A stretch of 64,000 bases of DNA, taken from NCBI GenBank assembly GCA_009859145.1, contig VRVR01000055.1, positions 84,062-148,061 of the forward strand, in the 5' to 3' direction. The notes beneath the pieces are model-generated. The model saw nothing but the letters and a program-made list of their open reading frames with translations. It did not search any database and was not told where the DNA came from. Shown one piece after another: positions 15,781-25,137 of this stretch. The DNA comes from Andalucia godoyi (Eukaryota > Discoba > Jakobea > Jakobida > Andaluciidae). Within the stretch, counting starts at the first letter, position 1, and every line of letters starts with the position of its first letter. A program made the position numbers and the translations under genes.

Positions 15781-18312
15781 CGTAAAGGCACCTATTCTTG
15801 CCAGTTTTTTCGCACTTGTCATGCCGGGTCATTGTCGGGTCATTCCAATTGGAAACCACCCAATTTTTAGTGCAAATTCGTGTTCTCCGCAGTCAAATGC
15901 ATGTGTTTCGTTTTCAAAAAGGTTCTTCTGATAATGCTCACTACACTGTTATTAGTGCCGCAAAATGGCCAAAATTTAATTAAGCGGCGGGTATTCTTGC
16001 CGGGTTTTCCGATAAAAATGTTTTGGCGTGCTTTCTTCTTTCTTCCTTTCTTTTTTCACCAAAATCAATCAGAATGGTCAAAACACGATCCCGCATCGAA
16101 AGAACCGCAAATTCGGATGCGCAGCTCACGAAGGACGTCCTCGCGCATATCATCAATGGCGCTAAATACCAAGATCTGCAGTCAGCTGGACGTACCGTGC
16201 GCAAATACGTGGGTATCTATTACGACGTGATCATTGATGAGCTCAACGACTGCGCACGAAGTGCGTTCGCGGAAACTCCTGGTGGGCAGCTTCAAACGTT
16301 TCATCCGGTCGTGCCAACGGAAGCGGAAAGGCGGCGCTCGACGATCCCTGAAGCTCTTTACCAGTTCATCGAAATGGATCATCTCGAAGAAGTCGTTTCC
16401 TTCTTTGGGAAGGCAGGACGGCCTGCTGCGCTGTGTCCGGACGAAGAGAAGCGGCTGTATCACTACGCAGTGTACAGAGTGCAGCGGAATATGCCCCTTC
16501 TGAAGCAGGATTTCCTCCGAATGGTGTCCAAGTACCTGAGCGATACCGGAAGAACAAGAACAATCACACTAACACGGAAGAGAGAGTGTTCTTCTGGACA
16601 CGGCGTCAAATCGAAAGAATCCAGAACGATGTTGTCGAAGAACTGGCTTCCCGCATTCAATCGCCGGATGGAAAAGCAAGGGTTGACGTCGCTAGTTCTC
16701 CGCCTACCCTCAACACTCGAACGATCCCGCGAGTACGCATTCAACAAGGAGAACGTCGATGAATTCTTTGGGGATCTGGAAACGGCGTACGCACGAGCAG
16801 GAATCACAAGCCCGGCAGATGCGTGGCGAGTGATCAACATGGACGAGACCGGTGTCCAAGGGGACCAGGAGTCCAAGCTGCGTGTTCTCGCTCCCAGAGG
16901 CACAAAGCGAGTGCAGATGGCAATCAACTCGGAGAGAAACCACGTGACGATGATCAATGCGATCTCTGCCGCTGGAACAGCATTCCGACCGATGATGGTG
17001 TATTCAAACACAGGACCGTCGTTGGACTACATGCAGGAGGTGCTCCTGAAGAAGGATCCGGAACTGAAAATCTGTCGAAGCGAGAAGGGATGGATAGACT
17101 CCACTCTCTTTGTGGAATTCTTGGAGGACCTCAAATCCCAGCTGCCCGCTGAGCGTCGCGACGCAAAAATCATTCTGATCGTGGACGGACACAGCAGCCA
17201 TACGACGATGGAAGCTGTGGAGTGGTGCTGCGCAAACAACTGGGAGTTGGTCACGTTTCCTGCGCACTGCACCCACAAAATGCAGCCTCTGGACGTCGAG
17301 TGCTACAAGACTGTCAAAAACGCATTCCGTTATGAGAAACAGCGAATGGGAGAGCAAGGGATTGATGTTGGGAAGCATGTGTTGTTGCAGGATGGCTCAG
17401 TATTCCGTCTAACGAAGGGAGGCGACGTCAACACCCATTGCCTGTTGAATGCGTGGAAGAACGTCTCTCCTATGCATGTCGAGCGTGCGTTTCAGGTCAC
17501 GGGGCTGTTCCCGCTTCGGAAGAACACGTTTGAAGCAGAGTTTGCGAAAGCAGAGCAAGCTGCTCAACAGGCTGTTGAAATGCGGTTTTTGGACAGCGGA
17601 TGCACCACTGCAGGACCGCATTCATCCAACACCGCATCTGAACGCCCCGAGGATGATGATACGGATGACGATGACGACCATAACGACGACGATGATGATG
17701 ATGACGATGCAGAGGGCCGCAAAAGAGCCGCAGTAGCTGTACAGAAACAGAGGCAGCGGCGCAACCGTCAACGAGGAGTCTTGTCAGCGAGCGCAGGCAA
17801 GGCATTGAAAAAGCCTCGAGGAAAGACGACAAGCTTCTGCCTGACTGCTCAGGAAGCAGTTGCTTTCATGCGAAACAAAGTTGCAGACGAGAATCAACGC
17901 AGAACCGAGAAGGAGGCGAAAGCACAGAAACGCCAACAGTCAGCAACGCGAAACTCGAGCGTTTCGACTGTTTCTCGTCCGCCAAACGCCATCCATATCC
18001 GTTCCTACAATGGCGGTGAGGGCAGCAGCACCTCGCCCTATGTTCCCGCTTCACAACAGCCAGCTGCAGAGGCAGCAGGCACCGTTGGCATACAGCCCAC
18101 TGGGCTGCTGTCGTCCATCCAAGCAGCAAACCGACGATTTGCCCAAAACTAACTGTTGCCACTCTCCAGGTGAGCCATTTGAGATGTAATTATTGTTCTC
18201 CACTCGAAACTGAATCCATTTATCTCGTTAATATTTTGAAAACATGAAAAATAATGAAAAATACGTGAGAAAAAATAAAAGCGAAAAACTGGGGGGAAAT
18301 GGCAAGGTTACG
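15781..18312 (+). mobile_element. pogo/Tigger-type DNA transposon, copy 1
   Basis: Imperfect inverted ends begin CGTAA on both sides. The left (15781-15813) and the reverse complement of the right (18281-18312) share CGTAA, TTGCCA and CAGTTTTT followed by TCGC. A TIR-like segment recurs inside the left end: TATTCTTGCC is common to 15788-15812 and 15987-16011. The left end starts one base after the TA that closes the neighbouring MITE. The right TA is not obvious, so the exact right boundary is uncertain. Confidence 0.65.
16074..18152 (+). CDS. pogo/Tigger-type transposase (DDE_1)
   Basis: The protein has 692 residues from the ATG at 16074. The open frame extends upstream to 16023, but that leader is hydrophobic junk inside the T-rich 5' region. 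A CENP-B-like helical DNA-binding region occupies about residues 75-215. The DDE_1 core has NMDETGVQGD (Asp about 256), LIVDGHSSH (Asp about 370) and HKMQPLDVECYK (Asp about 406), i.e. DD35D, typical of pogo-like enzymes. The C-terminus has an Asp-rich tract encoded by GAT/GAC repeats (about 17655-17708), then basic segments that could serve as nuclear localisation signals. The frame is intact. Of the two pogo copies in the window this one is full length. Confidence 0.92.
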   Translation: MVKTRSRIERTANSDAQLTKDVLAHIINGAKYQDLQSAGRTVRKYVGIYYDVIIDELNDCARSAFAETPGGQLQTFHPVVPTEAERRRSTIPEALYQFIEMDHLEEVVSFFGKAGRPAALCPDEEKRLYHYAVYRVQRNMPLLKQDFLRMVSKYLSDTGRTRTITLTRKRECSSGHGVKSKESRTMLSKNWLPAFNRRMEKQGLTSLVLRLPSTLERSREYAFNKENVDEFFGDLETAYARAGITSPADAWRVINMDETGVQGDQESKLRVLAPRGTKRVQMAINSERNHVTMINAISAAGTAFRPMMVYSNTGPSLDYMQEVLLKKDPELKICRSEKGWIDSTLFVEFLEDLKSQLPAERRDAKIILIVDGHSSHTTMEAVEWCCANNWELVTFPAHCTHKMQPLDVECYKTVKNAFRYEKQRMGEQGIDVGKHVLLQDGSVFRLTKGGDVNTHCLLNAWKNVSPMHVERAFQVTGLFPLRKNTFEAEFAKAEQAAQQAVEMRFLDSGCTTAGPHSSNTASERPEDDDTDDDDDHNDDDDDDDDAEGRKRAAVAVQKQRQRRNRQRGVLSASAGKALKKPRGKTTSFCLTAQEAVAFMRNKVADENQRRTEKEAKAQKRQQSATRNSSVSTVSRPPNAIHIRSYNGGEGSSTSPYVPASQQPAAEAAGTVGIQPTGLLSSIQAANRRFAQN

Positions 18313-18449
18313 TTTTTTTACAATACAGTGTCACAGAATCTTGTGATGAATCTGTTGTTGCATGTTGATGACGGGTCGATCTGACCGGGAAAACCATTGC
18401 TTCTTTTCATTTTTGTCATGACACTTCTAATCCGGAAAAAGACCATTCC

Positions 18450-19202
18450 ATGCGCCAAACACGGGCTAATCTGCCATCTCATCGGAAACCTGTGTCCACA
18501 GTTGACCATCAAAACAAGACATCCAAAAGATGCCGCGTGAGTCACGCTTGTGTGCATTGCCAGAGTGTACACAGACCCTGTGATGGCCAGCTTCCGTGTC
18601 ATCGATGTGTCCAAAAAGATATTGCGCTCGATTGCAGATATTCCTCGCAAGGCAGACGAGGTAAGCCCTCTGCCCACGGCAGACTGTTGGCCGAAAGTCA
18701 TGGTCGCGGGAAGCGATCTTCGTCTATACAGAAAATTGTCAGGCAAATGGAACCACAATCGCCCTCCCGATCTCCGACTGATGCAAGTGGTGACCGTCCA
18801 GTCGCAGACGGTTCATTCACGCCGATCAGGTCTATTGATGCCGTTGGACGAGAATCCTCGTCTTCTTACTCTCGTGGTCCTCCCACACAACCTGAAATGA
18901 TGGCTTCTGGAATTTCTACTGCAGACAATCCTTCCCAATTACGTATTCGAAAGAATGCAACAAATCCCACTGGTCAGTTTCCCTTCTGCCCAATCTGTTC
19001 CAGCTGCGCACAGTATACCAGATGTTCACGTCTTATCTCAACCGATTCTTGCGAACATTTCTTCAGGAATCCGTATTCGATATCCGTTCCCACATTACTA
19101 TCGACCTTGGGGTACGTAATACCATGGACACACTTTCTTCGACGTCTCTGTGGAAATTTGTCATGGATTTTGACAAGCAAACGGTCGTCTGAAGGTCGCT
19201 GA
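18450..19202 (+). CDS. Zn2Cys6 zinc-cluster protein, C-terminus probably frameshifted
   Basis: There are 250 codons from an ATG. The zinc cluster has spacing C34-x2-C-x6-C-x5-C-x2-C-x8-C (ACVHCQSVHRPCDGQLPCHR...), with the Pro before the fourth Cys and the Arg-Tyr after the sixth seen in GAL4-type domains. A Ser/Pro-rich low-complexity stretch follows. After about 18960 the listed frame looks non-coding (Cys- and Trp-rich), whereas a neighbouring frame reads smoothly (QSVPAAHSIPDVHVLSQP). A 1-nt indel near there is therefore likely and the annotated end is probably not the native one. Expected role: sequence-specific DNA binding as a dimer in the nucleus. No fungal transcription-factor middle homology region is visible. 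It could be a functional short protein or an early pseudogene. Confidence 0.7.
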   Translation: MRQTRANLPSHRKPVSTVDHQNKTSKRCRVSHACVHCQSVHRPCDGQLPCHRCVQKDIALDCRYSSQGRRGKPSAHGRLLAESHGRGKRSSSIQKIVRQMEPQSPSRSPTDASGDRPVADGSFTPIRSIDAVGRESSSSYSRGPPTQPEMMASGISTADNPSQLRIRKNATNPTGQFPFCPICSSCAQYTRCSRLISTDSCEHFFRNPYSISVPTLLSTLGYVIPWTHFLRRLCGNLSWILTSKRSSEGR

Positions 19203-20316
19203 GAAAAGAGTGATGGAAGGTACAATTTGAATTGGTCTGCAACTCTTCGAAAAAAATTCTGAGACCGTACGTTAAGCAGCAGTCGGACAGCAAACATGTT
19301 TAAAAAAAAGAATATTGTTTGTGGCACAGACATTCCATAATAACGTACGATTCAGACTGGACAAGTAAACACCAAAGAAGTTTTCCTCAAAATTAATCTT
19401 CCTTTAGGAAAGCTGATATACCACGAAGTAAATAAGAGACCTTTGGAATGACTACAAGACAAGGACAACAGCAAGCAGCGGACATGCAATCTGACAAATT
19501 CAGAACATCTAGCAACTCAGCGACCGAACTCCGACAGAATGCTGTCGAAACTCTGCTGAATCGCGTAATTCTCCGAAGCATGATCTTCCAAAAGCTGCTC
19601 ATAAGCCGCAAGACACAAAATATTGCTCAAACTGCAGGTGGAGAGTTCGCAACGATTGAATGAGTCGATGCTGTGAATCTGCATGTGGAGTGAGAACGTG
19701 AGCTTGTCTGTTGCCAAGTTGCGGTACGTTGCCCATCATACTGAACAGGGAAGCTCGTTTGAGGACTCTCCGCAACCCTACGTCTAGTTCTATGCAAAAA
19801 GAGATAGAAATCGGTGAAAACGAAAATAACAAAGAATATTTCTGAAAATACTCTTCCTGCGACGGAGTTTGTCAAGAAAACATCTGTCCTTTCTTCGGCA
19901 TCTGCTCTCTTTCTGCAAAATTGTAGCCAGATTGTTCAGAAGCTCGCGTTGGTGAGAGATCTGCATGACAGAGAAAACTGCGACAGTCCACGGGCGCGGA
20001 CAGAATATCAGAAACTGTTTTTAAAAGCGCATTATCCATCCAGAAGGCTTAAGGAACCTACAAAGCAAACGCTACGAATATATTGAATGAAAGAACGGAG
20101 ATGATTGTTTGGATTGCTGTAGTGCATGTGAGCAGACGGCCAAAAAAGAAGTTCGACAATGACCGGATTGCTCACACCATGTCGGACGACTGCAGCAGCA
20201 GCAAGGTTCGGAGAGTTCCTGTCATGAAGCGCCTAGAATCTGTAAAGTGAATCCGGGTCTTTTGTGGACACATTTTTTCTCTTCGTTTCGCTTTTCGTTT
20301 GGATTCTTTCCTTTCC
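19203..20316 (+). other. Probable decayed coding sequence downstream of zinc-cluster gene
   Basis: Short coding-like stretches appear in changing plus-strand frames: 19448-19663 (helical, Gln-rich start) and 19814-20086 (helical, basic end), separated by stops. They could be remnants of the tail of the zinc-cluster gene at 18450. None can be tied to a known family. The last 60 bp are pyrimidine-rich and lead into the ATG at 20317. Confidence 0.35.
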
Positions 20317-21477
20317 ATGAACAAAGACGTGCTATTTCATCTCGAAACAGGATTCACGTCAAAGATAATGTTTTCGATGAGCCAGGCTGATTCATTTCCC
20401 TACACGAGCCACACCATTTCTGCAGCAGTCACGGACGTGCTGAAGAACAAGTGTGTATTTCCGAGATTGCTTCCAGATCTCATTCTGGACGAGAGCTTTT
20501 TGAGTGTTGTGGACTCTGCTTTTGATGAATGTGCCGACTCTGTCATCAAAAAGCCAAGCAGCTGTGAAGTTACTGATTGCACTCCAAGCGATGATGCAAA
20601 TTCTCCTTCGACCGCGGTTTCTACCAATCTTTCGGATCCTCCAATTGTTCTACGTTCGGAATCCGAAGCCAAATCACAGCGTACTTCTTCGGCGGGATAT
20701 TCTTGCCAAGCGAGCTCGGATCATGTGCACGATTGGACCTTGATGTCCTCGGCAGTCAATAACACTTGCCTCCGCATTCAGTCACGGTCTTCAAGGACGG
20801 ATTTTCGAAGCTGGACAGAGCCGTGTGGACATGCCGGCTTTTACAGACACATCCTTGCCAACAGAGCTCGTGGAGCCAACAGCCTTGATTTTGCAGACTT
20901 GGAATGGTACAAGACGCATGTGTACTCTCTTTTCGTGTCTGTGTCTTTTCCAATCTCAAGTCTGTGCAGCGTCGGGATGGATGCATGTTACTCTTCTATG
21001 AGTGATCTGCGTTGCTCACTTGAGCTGACAGATGCAGAAGGAACTGCGATCCACCACTCTTTGCTTCGAGGAGGGAAATCAACCGCCGGTAGTGGTGACC
21101 AGACCTCCGGGGACCACTCTATTTCTCCCGCAAGTCTCTTAGAATACAGCATGCTTCAGACAGACAAGAACGACGAATCCGGAATGGTGACATACGAAGG
21201 TTTTGTGGGTCCTTTTCGCATACTGTCGCACTCTCAATTGTCAACGGGAAAACTTGCTCCGAGGAGGCTTCGAGTCTCAGTGTTCGCCGAAACACACTTA
21301 GAGAAATCGACATCATCACCCTTACTTTATCTTTGCCAGACTTGGAGTCCCACGTTCTTCGTCAAAGGCAAGAAGCCTATCTGCGTCGCAGCGCTACCGA
21401 AGAGAATCGAACACACCGTGACTCAACATCTACCGCTTGCTCCGGTTGCAAAGAAGAGACGAAAAGCAATGGCATAA
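20317..21477 (+). CDS. Unknown protein with basic C-terminus
   Basis: There are 386 codons from the ATG at 20317, which directly follows a strongly pyrimidine-rich leader. The frame is also open to a non-ATG codon at 20299. The N-terminal third is mixed; residues about 80-140 are Ser/Thr-rich and acidic and probably disordered. The C-terminal part (about 270-375) looks like a folded beta-rich segment (FVGPFRILSHSQLS, RRLRVSVFAETHLE, SPTFFVKGKKPI). The protein ends in KKRRKAMA, a plausible nuclear localisation signal. I do not recognise the family. A nuclear or DNA-associated role is a guess from the tail and from the neighbouring zinc-cluster gene on the same strand. Confidence 0.6.
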   Translation: MNKDVLFHLETGFTSKIMFSMSQADSFPYTSHTISAAVTDVLKNKCVFPRLLPDLILDESFLSVVDSAFDECADSVIKKPSSCEVTDCTPSDDANSPSTAVSTNLSDPPIVLRSESEAKSQRTSSAGYSCQASSDHVHDWTLMSSAVNNTCLRIQSRSSRTDFRSWTEPCGHAGFYRHILANRARGANSLDFADLEWYKTHVYSLFVSVSFPISSLCSVGMDACYSSMSDLRCSLELTDAEGTAIHHSLLRGGKSTAGSGDQTSGDHSISPASLLEYSMLQTDKNDESGMVTYEGFVGPFRILSHSQLSTGKLAPRRLRVSVFAETHLEKSTSSPLLYLCQTWSPTFFVKGKKPICVAALPKRIEHTVTQHLPLAPVAKKRRKAMA

Positions 21478-21967
21478 GGGCCTTTGTCTGCCTGGCTCTC
21501 TTTACGTCTCGACTCTTTTGTTCTACTGCATATCCTTCCTCGGTCGGGACTATCGAAGCGCAGAAGGGTCGGTTTGCTGTACATCGTGTGTCATGAATCA
21601 ATTACAAGACCGTCTATCACATCTTATCCTTGCCGCTGTCGGAGCATACTGTGTGAGGGAACCATACTTTCGGAGTCTGTGTCTCCATATTTTAGTGGAT
21701 GCTTCGGTCGGGAAACTATCCATCGTGAGCGCCATCCTGCACATCCAATTGTGCTGATTAATACACGTCGGCGCCATCGTGACCTGCCCCTTCGAACTTC
21801 CCGGTGTGCATCCACTTTCTTTCCGAAGCGGCTTTTTTTGTTTTTTGTATTGCTTCTGTCCGTCGCTCCGTTGTAAGTTCCCAATCAATTCAACATATTG
21901 TGTTCTGTTTTCCCTGAAGGCGCTTTGGGTTACGCTGATATTCATATAAAAACGATTGAATGCTATT
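21478..21967. other. No supported gene
   Basis: Several short overlapping ORFs lie on both strands and none shows a domain or a convincing start. On the minus strand this is where the missing C-terminal helix of the HPP gene would be expected, but no hydrophobic segment is found in any minus frame I inspected. Confidence 0.4.
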
Positions 21968-22446
21968 TCACAGGGACGGTGTGTATACGTTAGCATCCTC
22001 GTAGTCGTTCAACCACAATGCTATCAGCACGGTTGCGCCTCCAGGGGGATGAACTGACTCTGTAACATACATCAGAGCAATCGCTAGTCCAGCGGAAGCG
22101 CTTGAAAGTATCGCTTGTACGAATTGTGAGTATTCACTAAGCGCCTGTGTCAACAAGACTCGTATGGTCAGACCGACAAACGCGGAAACGAGGTGTCCGC
22201 CTACGAAATTGCGTGGCTGCGCCAGGGGCGATGTTATGACTCCATAAATAGCACAGCAGAGGCGCCGAAACTGGCAATAATCAGCCGCTGGCTGCCAACA
22301 ATGTTGTAGTGCAGAGCAGCAACTATAGAAATGCCAAAGAACCCGCCGACGAACCCCATCATAACGTCAAATGCAGGGCTTGGATGATGTGTCTTGTACG
22401 AGGAATCTCCTTTCATCTTTGAGAAGAACTGCTTCCAGAATGGCAT
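21968..22446 (-). pseudogene. HPP-family integral membrane protein, frameshifted and truncated
   Basis: Two minus-strand frames join into one HPP-family sequence. The first (ATG at 22446) gives a short soluble N-terminus then FVGGFFGISIVAALHY and IASFGASAVLF. The second continues with SPLAQPRNFVGGHLVSA and ESVHPPGGATVLIALW, which contains the HPP signature. The switch is a one-nucleotide shift near 22235. Known role of the family: small multi-helix membrane proteins, some linked to nitrite transport in plastids. The last expected helix is missing: the frame stops shortly after ALWLNDYEDANV. With a frameshift and a missing C-terminus, a pseudogene is the simplest reading. An assembly indel plus an unseen intron (the sequence reads GTATAC just before the stop) is the alternative. 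Confidence 0.75.
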
Positions 22447-23110
22447 GCGACTGCAGTCGTGGACAGGCGCAAACACTGAAGAAGCCCGGCATCCTGCATT
22501 TTATAGTCATCGATCGTCAAATGTGGCCAATCGTACGCAGGAAAGTCGAGAGGTACGCCTCGTCTACTGGTTGTGACCTCTGCAAATAGTTCTTCGTCTA
22601 AAACTGAGAGGAGACACCATGTGCACTGTCGACAAGGACACCTTTATGTGATGCTCATGTGATTCGTTAGAGTCGCGTCGACAAATGTAACCCCGGAGTC
22701 ACCGAGTCTGTTTCCGAAATGGCGTTCATGAGGTAACGTTTTCCTACGCTTCGACAAACGCACCGGATTCACAGGAAACCCACGTCATATCAAATCTCCG
22801 CTGCTTTACCCGAATTTTCCTGCCTCCCGAGTCCGGGCGAGGTTACGGAAAACTGTCTTGCACGTCGAAAGCGGAATGGGACAAAGAAAAAAGAACGGTT
22901 TCGGAAAGACCAGGAAACTTTTCCGATCATTTTCTTTCGGGAGTTTTGTCGAATGATCCAACTTGAGTACGCATTCCAGGCCATTGCAAGGATGGCCAAA
23001 TTTTTGTGCTCCTTTGAACAAGATGGAAGAAAGCCTGCTTTCAATTCGAATTTTTGTGACATCTTCATGTAATAAAGAGCAATTAACGGAGCCAGCAAAA
23101 TAACGTAGCA
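22447..23110. other. Intergenic, nothing recognised
   Basis: Only short overlapping ORFs without domains on both strands. No repeat, RNA gene or element end was noticed. Confidence 0.4.
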
Positions 23111-24260
23111 ATGCGATTCTCGTTTACATGGACTCCAATCATCTTGCTCATTTGCGTCCTTTTCTGCTCGCATGCTTCTCTGACCTCAGGGAGTACCGAG
23201 AATGAAGACCTGTTCCACCTTAAGCTGCCGATGCCACCAGCTCTTTTCTTGGACAGATTGCAACGGCCGCATGACCCGTCAGTGCTCTGCCAGTTTCTGT
23301 CGAGTGTCGTGTCTCGGCATATCGTTAGGAATTTGGAACGGATTATATTCCGGTACAAATCGTTTGATCCTCGGCAAAAAGGGATAGCATCGATGTTCTC
23401 TGAGAGCGTGGTTGAATCTATGGTCTCCAGTGTCTCCAATCCGAGAAGATCCAAAGAGAACCAGCATGGGAATGCTCACTCAATTGCGGGACTTTTGATG
23501 TAATCCAAACCAGTTCATATCAAGTATCGATTTCTGTGGAACGAGCCGTTGATCGTCTCTCCATTTTGACCGGCTGTCAACATCTTCCTTGCCCATGCAA
23601 TGGAGGAGTTGTATTCGACTACTACTAGTGGACACGATGGCGGGAATGCCGCGGTATTTTGGAAGGCGATTGTGGAAGGAACGTCGGAATGGAAGTATTT
23701 GGTGTTTTCTCCAGTTATCGATCGCATCTCATGTGACCGAGATCTGTATGAGATCAAGTTTGAAAATCCTCGGTTTTTTCGGAAACGATGAGATACGCCA
23801 GTACTGGGATGATTTTGTAAAGAATGGTGTTTTCGACTCCGAACACTTTCTGGAAGAAGAGCTGTTCGAATCCGAGTTGTACAGCGCAACAAAGCCAAAT
23901 CGCCGTCGTCGTCAGCAGACGCAAGAGAAACCAACATCTCCTGTCGCTGATGCTGCGTTGCATGAAGATGGTACTGTCATACTGGTGAATCCTGCTCCAG
24001 TGGTGAAATCGAAAAACAGCAGGACAAACCGGGAAGCTGTTATGTATGCGCCGCAGAATGCTCTAACAGAATTTGCTTTTCGTGGAAAAGACGTTTTTAC
24101 TCGCCTAGATGCAAATCTCGATAGCCCATTGAATTCCTACGGGGTTCCATCAGGGAATCCGAAAGACAGGAAGTTTTTCCTATGGAAACGAAGACATCGT
24201 CATTATGATTTGGCATTTGTGGAATTGACGCTTTCGGTTCAACTGCGAACGTTTCCATAA
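23111..24260 (+). pseudogene. Broken gene with N-terminal signal sequence, unknown family
   Basis: The first open stretch (ATG at 23111, stop at 23501-23503) starts with a hydrophobic signal or anchor (MRFSFTWTPIILLICVLFCS). The same frame then reads through two stops with protein-like sequence (KPVHIKYRFLWNEPLIVSP, then AVNIFLAHAMEELYS) to about 23785. From there a different plus-strand frame continues sensibly (GNDEIRQYWDDFVKNGVFDS) to the stop at 24258-24260. Two stops and one frameshift indicate a dead or badly damaged gene for a secreted or type II membrane protein. I do not recognise the family. The downstream broken glycosyltransferase on the same strand might be a related neighbour or a further part of the same decayed gene. 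Confidence 0.55.
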
Positions 24261-24443
24261 CACATTATGAAGTAAAAACATGGTGCCATCGAATTACGTA
24301 TTTTATCCCGCTGAATTCAAAATTTCATACTCCGACGTTTCTCACTGATTTTCCTTGGGAATTCAAATCGGCGCGAATCCATCACGAATATCCAATAGCT
24401 GGGATCCGCTCCCGGTCTTTGGTTGAGCTGTGCTATGCTACAT

Positions 24444-24905
24444 CTATAAAGTACCAATCTCGTCCAGCAGAGTTTCATTAAGCGAGTCTTGACCATTCAG
24501 TCGCTTCGGCTCGCGCCACCGTTGTCGAAAACGTAATACAAGCATCCCGAACAGAACAACTGAGAAACCGATATTCAGGAGAAACACAACTGTTCCTGCT
24601 TCATCGACATCTCACACGCCCAGCACTTGCGATTGGACGGAGCATACGAGATTCACAAGAAGAATTCTCACAGAGATGATTTTGTCCGAATTCTCAATAT
24701 CCCGATGATGCAGAGCTGCGACTGTTGAAAGACCAGCTGTGCTACCGACCACCTTTGTCAGTGGATACTTACATGGTCCTCTGAGAGTGGAGGAATTGCA
24801 ATGTAGGCAATGGCAAACAGCATTCGGCGAAGTGAAGCAAGGAGCTTCCACAGTCTCCCATTCGGCTGTTACGCCCCGAACAGAAGAGAATGAACGTAAA
24901 GTCTG
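24444..24905 (-). pseudogene. C-terminal fragment of LRR-EGF-multispan receptor
   Basis: Read on the minus strand, the fragment matches the last membrane helices of the receptors at 5741 and 10487: RLYVHSLLFGA, then LRRMLFAIAYIAIPPLSE, then after a frameshift RILLVNLVCSVQSQVLGV, then DVDEAGTVVFLLNIGFS and a charged tail ending at the stop 24444-24446. At least two in-frame stops (after LLFGA and after QVLGV) and one frameshift are present. There is no LRR part upstream. This is a truncated, dead copy and shows that the family has spread within this region. Confidence 0.88.
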
Positions 24906-25137
24906 CTTAGAATTGAATGAAAACGTTCTGCGGCGCCAAATGCATTAATCTGAGATAGGGTTTGCGGGACTGCATAGTTTACATGTTCTAACTTGTTTGC
25001 GTGAGCACAGGTTCAAAAGCACTTTTCAAGAGCATTTTCTTGAAAACCTTCTCAGATCAATTATTACCACCGCTGCAGTTGGGAGAAAGGTCTGAAGCCA
25101 TGAATTAACTTGGGGTTCGCCCGCTGTCTGGGATCCG

